Of a stretch of DNA of 64,000 bases, positions 37,672-49,400 are shown one piece after another. This stretch comes from Thamnaconus septentrionalis (Eukaryota; Chordata; Actinopteri; Tetraodontiformes; Monacanthidae), in assembly GCA_009823395.1 (NCBI GenBank), contig CM020506.1, positions 18,851,001 to 18,915,000 of the forward strand, read 5' to 3'. Each line of letters begins with the position of its first letter. Within the stretch, counting starts at the first letter, position 1. The translations under genes were made by a program, and so were the position numbers. Under the pieces are notes generated by a model. It was not told the origin of the DNA and did not search any database. It worked only from the letters and a program-made list of their open reading frames with translations.

Positions 37672-39060
37672 TTGTATCTTGCATTTGAAACGCAACATTA
37701 CATTCTTGGACTGGTATTGGTGTTCTTTGATTTTATGTGTATTTAAAACTCAACTTCATAGTGTTGTTTCATGGAGATATGTTAATCATGATTTACACTT
37801 CCTGACAATGTTGTTTGCTTTCTTTCTTCTTTTTTTTTACACAGAAAGTAAAATACAGATCATGTAATTTTGCATTCACACCAGTTGGAGTTTTAATGTC
37901 GAGTCATCTCAAAGATATTTTCAAAAGTAGCAGAAAAGAGAAAGACATTTCCAATTAAATTCAGAAGATAACCCTGCAGAGACAGTGCTATTGATTTTGT
38001 CTGCTTCCCTGAGAGGAAAAAACAAAACAAAAACAAAGAGTGTCAATGTACAGTGGTTGTGAATGTCAGACGCCTGGCATTCACAGTGGCAGTCAGAGAA
38101 GGAGGAATGTCCTGAATGACTGTCTTGTTGTTTCCCCTTGCTTGCAGAGGTCCTATGCGCAGAGGCCTTGCACAGTCACAAGTTTAATACAACGTCATTA
38201 GAGCACAATTATCTGCCAACAGTCCACAGTTGAATGTTGAGTAGTTAGACTATGACATCACATCCTCAACCACCTTCTCAACCTGAATAACATGCAGGTC
38301 AACTAATCTTTACAAGATCTGAGTATTGTATTCACATATACAGATGTTTGAAACACATCAAACATATGTTTCTTTGGTCATGTAATAATCGTGAAAATGT
38401 GTTTTTATTAAATATATTATTTTTTTCTGGATTTGACATCAGATTAGTTTTTATTGCAGTCCGCATTTTGTGAGATGACCAAGTGGCTGAATGAAAATAA
38501 ATAAAACATCAAGTTCAAATTATGATTGTTTCAAAAATGAAAGCATGAGGAGGTTAAACATGTTTAAAAATCTGAACTGAATTAAAAAAGAAATACCTAT
38601 CTATATCTATGAAAATTTTATTTCATGGCAAAAAGAAGCCCGTTTCGCCGAATCTATGCCTATAGACATAATCATATGAGTTTGCTGTATGAAATAATGG
38701 CTGGCACTCTTGACTTTCAACTCATAGACAGTCTGACTTTTTTCATGCATAGTCTGACTTCTGTTTTTGTAAAAACAAAAACAAAAAACAAACTGTGACG
38801 TAAAATATCTGCAAATTTGATGTTCTGTTCAAGTCGTTGTTGTTGTCAGTACAGACCATGGATGTATTGTGAGAGGTTAGTTAAATTTAAAAATACAAGT
38901 CATTTTTTTAGGATTTTCAATTCACAGTTAAATGTTTCTGTTCGATGATGATAATAATAATGTTATAATTTTATTAATTTATAACATGTATAAATCTTAA
39001 TCTCAATGTTCATAATATTTCAAGAGTAGTCCTTTCCTACATACATATTCCCTCGTATGG
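37672..39060. other. Intergenic DNA upstream of cyb561d2
   Basis: AT-rich, with no coding exon recognised on either strand. Specifically, I found no trace of ZMYND10 or NPRL2. Confidence 0.5.
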
Positions 39061-39089
39061 AAATTTTTAACCGTATGTTACATTTAGCG

Positions 39090-39301
39090 TCCACATCGGC
39101 GTCCGTCGTCAAGGGGAAGTGACGTTTTCAGAAAGTAGGCGGAGTTAGCCTCAAAACTTCGAAATCATATGACAGTCTGGTCTGCACTGACAGTTGTCTT
39201 CCTGAAACAACACCGCATCACTTCCGGTTTGTTGGACACCACCGGTTCGGGTGACAACCTGGCATGAGCGCTAGCTGCGTATGACCGTTGTCGGCTCAGC
39301 C
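39090..39301 (+). promoter_or_regulatory. cyb561d2: cyb561d2 promoter and 5' UTR with ETS-like site
   Basis: ACTTCCGGT at 39220-39228 is a good ETS/GABP-type site about 75 bp before the start codon, typical of TATA-less housekeeping promoters. The region is CpG-enriched compared with the flanks. Confidence 0.45.
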
Positions 39302-40557
39302 ATGGTTCACATCAAGGAGTCCGAATCCGAGTCTCGGATCTACGGCTACGCCAAAACAGCTTCCGCAGTGCTGGCACACGTCGCCTGTGTCGTCTTCACT
39401 TTGTTCATAGCGGTGCTCTCTCGACCCGGCACCAGTGAGTGCAACTATTGTTGTACTGTTGAGTTTCCGTGACACAGTTGTCATAAAAGCTGTTAACGGT
39501 TCCTATTTTTCCATTTCAGGTTTCTTCTCCTGGCACCCCTTCTTTATGACACTGTCGGTAGGTCGAAGCTTTGAAAGTGTTTTGCAAGTCGAATTGTTTA
39601 GCTCGCCTGAGATTGTAGACGATTTTACTATTTACTAAAATAGTAATTATATAAAAAACTAATTTGTTAAACTGTAACTTAACGGTCCCATAAAATACTT
39701 ATTTAGATTCCAATCAGGAAACGGCACATTTAGCTATTATAACCACCAGCAGACATACTGTATAAATTCTTCCCGCTAAGACTGACGCTAAGCTACCTCT
39801 ACTCGTGTGTGTCACCCTGGCAGGTACCAAGTGAGGTCACAAAGGGCTGATTTTCAGTACAGCTTGTTTGTAATTTGAGTTGAGGATTAACTTTTCTTAT
39901 TGATGGGGTTATTCACTGACAGAGAAGACACAGACTAGGTGGGAAGAAATTGTTTTTGACCAATGTGTGACTTTTAAATTGTTATTTATCACACTGGATA
40001 GAGAACACCTGGGCATGTATATTTACATAATTGTTTTTAAACCTTCCCACCAGTTTGCCTTCTTCATGACCGAAGCCATCCTGCTCTTCTCTCCGCACGG
40101 CTCCCCTATCAAGACGTTCTCGCACAAGTCCAAAGTTCGAGTTCACTTGACTCTGCAGTGCCTCTGCGTGTGCTGTGCAGCCCTGGGTTTGGCAGCCATC
40201 ACTTACAACAAGCACCTGAGCGGCAAAGCCCACTTCACCTCCTGGCACGGCCTGTTGGGCGTGCTCACCGTGTGCGTGGCCTGTTTGCAGTCTTTGGTTG
40301 CGGTGCCTCTCATCTACCACTCTCTGGCCAAAGGCTGGTCCCTGGCGAAGCTCAAGCGCTACCATGCGGCTACCGGACTGGTCACGCACCTGCTGGGCAG
40401 CGTCAGCCTGCTGCTCGGCCTCTGCACGGGCTGGTTCACCGCATCAGTGGGGAAGTACGCCTGGTACCTGGCGGCGCTCTGCCCCACCGTCGCTGCCCTG
40501 GTTCTGATGAACCAAGTCACAAACGCCTACATGGCTAAAAAGAGATTGCGATCTTGA
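39302..40557 (+). CDS. cyb561d2: Cytochrome b561 domain-containing protein 2 (transmembrane ferric/ascorbate reductase family)
   Basis: Six-helix membrane protein that moves electrons across membranes through two haems b. Coding exons: 39302-39434, 39520-39557, 40054-40557, summing to 675 nt, or 224 aa (human 222), with in-phase GT-AG introns. Four histidines expected as haem ligands are visible in SWHPFF, VRVHLT, TSWHGL and KRYHAA. Hydrophobic segments alternate with them. The C-terminus is NQVTNAYMAKKRLRS, with basic residues on the cytosolic side. The ATG at 39302 sits in a strong Kozak context (GCCATGG); an in-frame ATG at 39281 is possible. It is the only plus-strand gene before bap1 and converges on rad54l2. 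Confidence 0.94.
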
Positions 40558-41166
40558 TTACGCTAAAGGGAGAGACTCGACGTCAATGATGCTGCTACAC
40601 TGACTGAATGCAAAAGCTTGAGTTGCTCGAATGCAATGATCTTTGTGCTTGTGAAATTGAAAATGGGAGAATATTTATGTATTGTAAATGAGCAAAATGA
40701 GACCACAAGGGTTTGCGAAACACTTTTCTACTGACATTTCCAAGTCTTCAGGGTTCATTGTGTCTTGCGAATGGAGATTTACGACCATTGAATTCTTCTT
40801 TGTAAATGGTTTTGCCGTGTTAACTCTGGCTCATGATGAATATTTTTTGCTGAACTTACCAACCAAAAAACATTCCAGATTCCAGCATCCCTACGGTGCA
40901 AGAGTGCAGGATTAACGTCGATTAAAATGGATTCCACCTTTGTTTTCTTCACCAGCTATAGATAAGAGAGATAAACATTCTCTGGATAGGAAAGAGGATT
41001 TGTGACCTAAATATTTCAGAAATCCCATTTGTATCATTTAAATGAAGAAAGATGTCTCTTTTTTTAAATCTCAGGTTCTCCACTGTCTTGTCTTTTGACT
41101 CTTTATTTATTCTTCCATGTTGACCATTTCAGCCACAAAAGATAATCACCTTGGAGATACATTGTA

Positions 41167-41172
41167 AATAAA
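41167..41172 (+). terminator. cyb561d2: cyb561d2 polyadenylation signal
   Basis: AATAAA about 610 nt after the cyb561d2 stop. It faces the minus-strand AATAAA of rad54l2 at 41207-41212. Confidence 0.6.
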
Positions 41173-41206
41173 AGGAATATGTACAAAACTCACACTGCAG
41201 CAGTGT

Positions 41207-41212
41207 TTTATT
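41207..41212 (-). terminator. rad54l2: Candidate rad54l2 polyadenylation signal
   Basis: AATAAA on the minus strand. It would give rad54l2 a 3' UTR of about 2.25 kb; the long 3' UTR of mammalian RAD54L2 makes this plausible. Nearer candidates cannot be excluded. Confidence 0.45.
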
Positions 41213-42031
41213 GTTAAAATAACATTGATAACACAGTCATATTTTGCTTTGATCTAGGCTGCATGTACGAAATTCTTACCCCGGTCAGCCGTCAATGGGT
41301 CAAAGTGAACAAAAGGTTAAAAAAAAAAGAAAAATACCAAGAAACATATATATTCCATCATAAATAAATAAGGTTCAGACACACAGAAATGAGGGGAACA
41401 TCAGACAAGAGAGTAAACACTAAAAAGAAGTTATAAAAATAGTTTTAAAAATTAAAAAATCCCATAAAACATAAAAATACATACACATGGTTGGATGTGG
41501 CACAGATGTCTCGCTTTCTGAAATGACGGCGTTTACCACGGACAAAGAGGTCTAAAGAGTAAAGACACGGCGTCAGTACGGTGTACAACTCACAAGCAGA
41601 TATGGTCCTTTTCAATGTGCTCAGCTCACTTTCAGCTCTCTGAAGTATTCATGAGTTGCCAAAAAAAAAAAACAAGCTGAAGGAAACGGGCGACGCTCTT
41701 GGGTATAAAAGCATCCAGTAGTGACAAAGCAACAAAACAATTGTGAAGTCGGCAGGTGCAAATCAGAGTGTGCAGTACGAAGGACTGCAGGAGCAAAAAA
41801 GGTTCCCACGAGAGAGAAGCAAAAAAAAAAAAGAAAAGATTCTTCATAGAGGATGAGCTGTTGTCTCACATTATCCAGTGTTTTCTGGAGGCCTGACCAG
41901 CCCATCAAACCAACAGACTAAAGGGACTCTCCATCTACATCTATAGTACATACCTTGAGGTGTCATCACAACACGGAAACACAAGGCTACAAGAGCACAG
42001 CAGAGACTAAAACTCCCTAAAGCACCGCAGA

Positions 42032-42054
42032 GACTGACTGACTGACTGACTGAC
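42032..42054. repeat. (GACT)n microsatellite
   Basis: Five to six GACT units in a row within the presumed rad54l2 3' UTR. Confidence 0.85.
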
Positions 42055-42270
42055 AGAGACTACTGACACTGCACTGCCCATTAAGACGCACCTCTGCAAA
42101 CAGCTACCACACAATGGCACCGTCAGCTCGGTAAGGCCACCGTGTCACACGACCTGCCCCCCACCGGACAGGTGGATGCAACGTTGTCGTGATCTGGTTG
42201 GATGGTTGGCGGCTACGTTGATGTGAAGGTTTTCGTACACTCCGGCTACATGAACGCAGTGTCGATTTTT

Positions 42271-42296
42271 TTTGTTTGTTTGTTTGTTTGTTTGTT
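42271..42296. repeat. (TTTG)n microsatellite
   Basis: About six TTTG units, flanked by T runs. Confidence 0.85.
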
Positions 42297-43458
42297 TTTT
42301 TTACACAATTTGGGTTTGTTCCGAAAGTCAAGGTGAGAAAATGTGTGAATGATAATATATAGACTTTGTTTGGGTTGTGGAAGGGGGTAAAAGTAAAAAC
42401 AGATACAAAAGACGGGTTTTCACAGATAAGCTAGCAACATGAATCGCTTTGTGCTTGTCCAGCTGTTACAACAGGTGCCTCTCGTCCACTACACTGGATC
42501 TGCTCGACACTCATGTTTTGACTCGGAATGGTCTCACTCACCAGTTAAAAATAAAAAAAGTTAGGTGATCTTTGACTCAGAACCCTTGGTATTATTATTA
42601 AGGCTAAAAAAAATAATAATACAAAAACAAGAAAATGCACAGTCCAAATCCTTGTCCCAGCCCTGTTGTTATGAAAGGCTATCATGAAAGTACATTCATT
42701 TCATTTTGAGGGGAGAAAAAAAGGCTAAATTAGAAAAGTTAAATATAGGTTTGTGTCCCCGGCACCAAAGCAAGGGGGCGTAATTCTCATCATGATAGTC
42801 GCTGTCATAATGAACCATTTCGCTACACCAAAATCTACACACTGCACAGTATTAACTTGCAATATAAACATTGATAATGACTATTTACAGAGTATCAACA
42901 ATTTTAGCTATAGTATCACGCGGTATATCTTTCCAACAGGGGGATGCTACGATATCTAACAAATTGCTAAGGACTAAAATATCAACTGAAAGTCTAACAT
43001 TTCTCTTCTTTAAGGCTCATAAGCTTCGAAGGATTTTCTCTAAATACCATGACGAATTCAGGAAGTTTCTTGTGGTGCACTGCTTTCCAGTTTTGTTTGG
43101 ATATGTGCTGAGGAAATGTTTGCACTCTACGTTTTTCGCAACTTTATCAATGACCCTTTAGCATGATTCCATCTAAATACCGCGGAAATGATACGGACTT
43201 CAAGGCCTTGTCTGACAGTGTAGTGGGAAAATGCTTTGATTGAAAATGGTCTCCATGACACTGTGGTTTGATGAGTTTAGTTTTTAATTGCTGAATTCCA
43301 ATAAGCTTGATTTGCTTTTTATTCTGGGTTTATAACATGTCAAAACTATTACTGGGGCAGATTCTGTGACTCGAGTGGTTCATGTTGTCAGTTAACTTCA
43401 CATTCCAGTCCCTCCTGTACTTCATGTCAACTTAGGAACATAAGTGCGTGTTGCCCGC

Positions 43459-46400
43459 CTACTGTCCGATCACCTCGATGACGTCGTCGTCTGAGCTACT
43501 GTCGCCGTTCTCCGCTCCGTGAAGTTGGTCCGGCTGAGTGAGCGCTGCCCCCAACAGGCTGGAAGTGGGGTTGTTGAAATGGGAGAGGAAACTGGACGCG
43601 CCGCCCGAGTTGGACAGGGGGAATCCCCCCGAGCCTGGGAGCAGGGGTTGTGAAACATCCTGGGTTCCGAGAGCACCGACTGGCCGTAGCCGAGGGGGAA
43701 GCCTGGCGTGAGCAGGTTGGCCATGTTAGTGTTGAGCAGGTACGGCGGCAGGGAGGAGGAAGCCGAGGAGGAGGAGGAGGAGGAGCAAGGCGCCGCCGAC
43801 AGGGAGGGCGACATGGAGAAGGTGGTGGGGGGGGCGGTGGAGAAACCGGCGGGCAGCGAGGACGAGGACGGCGTGTTCAGGGCTCCGTTCCTGGTGGCCG
43901 ACTGTCTCAGCAGGTCCGAACCGGCAGAGGAGAAAATGCTCTGCAGGTCGGCGAGTCCTTGACCCGGCGGCGTCTGAAGGAACGACGGGCCACCTCCGCT
44001 GCCGCCGCCGCCGCCGGCACCGTGGCCCATGAGCAGTGGGTGACCCATGTGACCCAGGGCGCCGAGCATGGAGGAGGAGTTGAGGCCCACGGGTGGGAAG
44101 CTGAGCCCGCCCCCGCCGCCCACCGCCAGTCCCGGGAAGGCCTTGGCGGAGGAAGTGCGCTTGGCCCCCGCCTGCGCGTTGCCCAGGCCTTCGCTGCTCC
44201 GCCGCTTGCTGCCGCGCATCTCCAAGGAGGAGCTCAGGACGTCGGCCACGTCGTTCCGCAAAGCGGCCTCGTCTCTCGCCTGCGCGGCCGTCGGGTCCGG
44301 CGGCGACTCCGGGTCGTTGGAGGCGGCGTCGCCTGAGGTGTAGCGGCTGATCTCGCGGAGGATCTCGGAGCCCAGCGGGGAGGACGACCGCTGGTCCCCG
44401 TTGGCGGGCAGCAGCAGCTGCTGCTGATGATGCTGCTGCTGACTCACTGGAGACGAGCATCCGTTGCTGACCGGGTGAACGAGGGAACCCTGGGTGTCTG
44501 TGGACGAGCAGGAGAGGTCAGGGGACGCAGATCTCGCCACTATACGAACTGCTGGTATCATACAAAATGCAGGTATTTAAAGTATACCTGCATTTTGTTC
44601 ATTATACTTTCAGATTTAAAGAAAATGTGATTCATTATTTGACAGCTGAACTGAACAGTGTCGATCGATTCTGCCTGCTGCGCTTGACGCGGTGGCGACG
44701 CATGAAGCGTGAAAAAATTAAACAGCCGCGTTTTTGTTTTACTAGAGCGGTGCGGTTTTACGCTTCTGGGACGCTTCTGAAACGCTACGCAGCTGGTGTG
44801 AACCTGCACGCTGACTTTAATGGCTGTGGTCTGCTGTGGAGCCGCAACTGCGGGCAAAAGCTTTTGGTGCAAATTGGGGGCGAGTGAACATCAGTATTCA
44901 CTAAATCAGGAGTGTCAAACTCATTTTGGTTCACGGGCCACATAGAGGAAAGTCTATTCCGGAGCGGGCCGGAGCGGTAAAATCATGGTATGGTAATAAT
45001 AACGTAAAAATAACAACAACTTCCAGTTGTTTTCTTTGTTTTACTTCGTTTGTGTTCTTTGAGCACTCTGCACTCTGCATCAGTGTTGCCAACTCCTCAG
45101 AAAGGAAAGTCGCTATTGGCTCTCCTGAAAGTCGCTAGAAGTCGCCAAATGATGTCATCGTCTAATTTGCATAATTGACAATTTGCACTTGATCGCAACG
45201 TAATAACACAAGGAAAAGTAGCTAGATTTGTCGCTAGTCGCTTTTGACAAAATAAAGTCGCTATGGGAGAATAGCATATATATAACACTGCTCTGCATCA
45301 ACTTTGTCTGTTTCGACAGAGACATTTAGGGATTGAGGGTAGCCAATAGGAGACGTTCTGGGGCAATGAGAGTAGCCAATAGGAGACGTGAGTGGCTGTA
45401 CTTTTGCCAATTTGCAAATGATGCGTCGCTAAACAGGCAACATATCCCATCATGCATTGCACTCACGCTGAGCCAACAGTAAAGAAGGTGAGAAGAGCTT
45501 GATGTGGGAAGGCACTTTAGTATAAAAGCACTTGGAACAAAAATACATATAAATGTGTTCATTTATTTATTTATTTATCCATTAATTATTTAATTTGTGT
45601 ATTACCGCCTGCCGACATGTCGTTTTAATCATCTAACCACAAAGATGTTGACAACACCAAGAGTGGTGTCCTAAAGTTGTTTTTTCTTCATTTGGCTAAT
45701 GAGAGCACCATCTAGTGGGCTACATAGAACTCCTGTATAGGGAGAAGGGAACCCGTGGGTGATTTCAGACGCAGCCGTTGTCTCGAGCTAGTTATTAGTA
45801 TTCTTGTCCAGGTGGTCAAATGTGGAAATAAAGACGCAGCCCCAAAATTTGAACTTTGTTAGGATATTGAGGTCGTGAATAAAAAGTAGTGATTTCTTAA
45901 AACCACGGCGTCGGCGGAGTTCTTCCAAGTCCCCATATAGAGAATTGCATAGAAAGTAAAGGCATAAAAACAGTGCTTCTGTTTCAGCAACTTTGATGAT
46001 TGATCTTAGTGCGGACGTGGAGCATTGGCACCACTTCCAGAAAGTAACGACTGCAACTGAATCTAACAACCAAAAAAAATGGAGATGTTCACCTCTGGAA
46101 GCAGGAGAATCTTCAACCGCCTGCCTGCTGATTTTCCCAGATCGTATAGCAAAGATTCTTCCATCGTTCGTCCTGATGTAGGTGCCTGAGATGGAGAAAC
46201 GGTCGCATGATGATGAAAGCAGTGATGTAAAGCATAATAAAATGAAAAAGAAACGTGTTGCCACTCAGTAGTACCTTTAGATCCTCTGATAATGTGGATG
46301 CTTTCTCCAGCGCTTATTCGAGCTTGAACATCTCCACTGCTGTTGGCTCCGGGGATCACAATATCTGCAGTTTTCAGAAAAAAAAAAAAAAAAAATCTAT

Positions 46401-49400
46401 TAAATTAAATCAAATCAGATCAAAAGTTTCCAATCATTGAACACGACACAGGCGGAGGCGGCGGCTCCCCGACGCTGAGAGTTCTCATTACCGGTCGTCG
46501 TTACGATTCGTTGCACTTGGACTCCGGCTTTCTGCAGAGAGTTGACGGGCAGGCCGCCAGCAGCGCTGGAGCCCGCCATACCCATCGCCACCTGGCGGGG
46601 CATCATAGGGATGGGGGTCGACTGGATGGGCCTGACACTGGCCACTGGCTTGTCATCTGCCCGGACCATGGGACGCCTGGAACAAACACAAACCCACCCA
46701 GAGCTCGTGAACAGTCGTCCTCACTCCGCAGGCATACTTTTCAGAAAGGCTTTTTGCTCTGCTGGGAAAAGACGGAGACCCACCAGCCTCGTTGGTTGAA
46801 GGCGGGGATGTTGGCGAGCGCCTGGCCGCTGGTGGGGTAGTACGGGGCGTACGACGGCCGAGAGTAGGGCACCGAGGCTCGCTTCTCGTCCTCGTAGCTC
46901 TTTTTGGCTGCTCTCTTCTCAGCTTTGGTCAGTTTGGACTCTTGCGGTCCACCAGCAGAGACTCATGGTGAAACGGATGCTAATGGGAAACAAAGAGAAG
47001 AGGCAGAAGCAATATCGTGTTACAGAGCACTGGCCTTGTATTTTCTGAAATCAAAGGAGAGGCTGTGCAGCCATGGCAAGCTTGATAGAAGAATGATTTC
47101 CTTTAGTTTTCCTCTACCCGACTGCTTATATTGCACCATTTACAACAGGATTTTTTTTTCTTCAAACAGTACGTTGACTTTTTCAAAAAAATAAAACTGC
47201 AACAAAAACAATTAACAATTTGATGAGCATGTCTTGACTGTTCTTTTGTGTTTTACAGCAAGAGCTGAAGTTGCAGGAGTTTTAAGCTTGAATGTCGCTG
47301 GCTTATCTGGGCATTAACTGACTGTTTACACACACACAGTACACACCATCATCGCACTGCCGTCAGATCAGCACTAAGCAGAATGCAAACACCTAAATCC
47401 TCTTAGACTAAGTGAACAAACTCTTGTAGTAAATCTCAAACAATCACTGCCTGGTCTGAAGCGAAGGCGAAGGCTGAAGCCTGCAGCAGCTGTACCTTGG
47501 TGATGAGGTGCGGGTGCAGCTGACAGGCGTTGTATATCACTTCCTCTGCGCCCTCTGGGGGTGTCGCAGAGATTTGTCCCGGCTCCTCTTCCACAAAGTG
47601 CAGCAGTGACTCCACTTCCTTGCGGGTGAAGTTGAGCACTGGATTTAGGTCATCCACCACACGGTCTTTGAACAGAGGGTCAGAAAGTACCATTACACCC
47701 CTGCATGCTTTACACCATCAGCTCGTTTTGTTCTAAAGCAACACGACTTGACGTGTCGGCAAAATGGAAAACGCGATTTCCGTGTGAGCAGCAGGCGTCT
47801 CACCCGACATGCCCTGCTTTGACACTTGTCTGTCGTAGATCTTCTTCTCCAGGGTGTAATCGCAGACGAAGCGGTAGATGTGGCAGAGTTTCCTCTGACC
47901 GTAGCGGTAGACCCTGCACACCGCCTGGGCGTCGTGGCAGGGGTTCCAGGAGGCGTCGAACACGACCACACGGTTGGCACCGATGAGGTTCACCCCCAGG
48001 CAGCCCGCCCTGAAGGAGACGCACAGCGAGGTCAAGACGTGACGCGATGGCCGGTGGAGGGGAAAATGGAGAGGAGAGAGCAGAGATGTGCACCGCACCT
48101 TGTAGAGAGCAGGAAGACCCAAGTTGCGTTATTCTGCGGGTCGTTAAACTGATTAATGAGTCGCTCCCTCTCTGAGGCAGAAGTGCTCCCGTCCAGTCCT
48201 GAAGACACAGATGAATCATTTCATACCAGTCAACTGCGAGATTGTTACAGGAATCGCTGTGCTATTATTAGCACAATAGCCCTTGGAGCATGTGAACAGA
48301 AAAGTAATAATTTCAAAATTCTTGGACGAATATATACATGGCCTGATGTTCACACAGGAAAAACGCTGAGGCCGTGATTTAATTTTCCAGCAAAACAAAG
48401 CACAGACTGAGTCATGACTCACTGTAGTAATTGAGGTTGCGAATCCAGTTTGGACTCTTGGATTCAGGGGAGGCGATTCCAGTTGGCATGGGCCGTTTGG
48501 ATAGGAAGTCCTCAATTACACTCAAGGTGGACAGACTTTGACTGGTGGATTAAAACACATGAACAGGGGAGGTAAAGTTAGCGGCAGGTCCGTTTATGCA
48601 AGTAAATATTTAGTTTTTTTGACAGATCTCTAATATGCTAAGTAATAGTCACAATTACTTACAGTAATGGCAGTATGTTCATAAAAAAGCCACAATATAT
48701 CAATTGATGACCATACATTTGTTCAAATACACGATTCAGATCAAAACCTAGTGACATGTATAAGGATTTAAATGCACCACATTTTCGCAGAAGCTCCTTG
48801 GGCTCAATTAACAGTAACATTCAACAAAGACAGTCAACCTCTCAGCTGATTAGCAGAGGATCTGGATTCACAGTGGTGGAAACTGGGAACAGTTTGTACC
48901 TAAATATCAAGATCTTGTCTCGTCTCTGAACACTTTCATCAATCATATGGAAGAGCAGGACCATCTTTGCCGAGTTCTCCAGAACTCCTGTCTGGTAGTC
49001 CGACATTATGTCCTTTGCCTGAGACATGATAACAGTTATGTTAGAACAGAATGTGACATTAATAAAATTTGAAATTGAAAAAAATGAAATGAAATTCTGC
49101 AGAGAAAACTACAGAATTGCAAGAATTGCTTTCACAACGTTACCCATTCGTATGTGATGACTTGATTGGCTCTTTCCTGGGAGGGGTTGATTGCTGGCAC
49201 AATGCTGTTTTTGCTGTTGCTTGCATCGGCCACTTTGGTTTTGAGGCCTGCACCTGGCGCAGGACACCGGGGGTTACCGGCTGAGGTGATGTCATCGAGG
49301 TCCAGGTCCTGCTCGTTTGCCTGATTCTCCTTCTGCAGAGCTTCGTACAGCACGTCCGGGTGATTCCAGATCTGGAAGGGTCAGCACAAAAGAGGGTTGT

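Larger units (their letters stand above)
41213..43458 (-). other. rad54l2: Probable rad54l2 3' UTR
   Basis: AT-rich and free of introns or open frames of note. It contains (GACT)n at 42032-42054 and (TTTG)n at 42271-42296. Confidence 0.45.

Noticed and set aside
43650..44336. 228-codon plus-strand frame, and the 244-codon minus-strand frame at 43726-44460
   Set aside because: Both are shadows of the GC-rich last rad54l2 exon; the products are Gly/Arg/Ala-rich with no family resemblance.
44640..44880. Coding or transposon segment with frame ...[17 protein letters not shown]
   Set aside because: It looks repeat-like, but I could not define termini or a family, and it lies inside a rad54l2 intron; not claimed as a feature.
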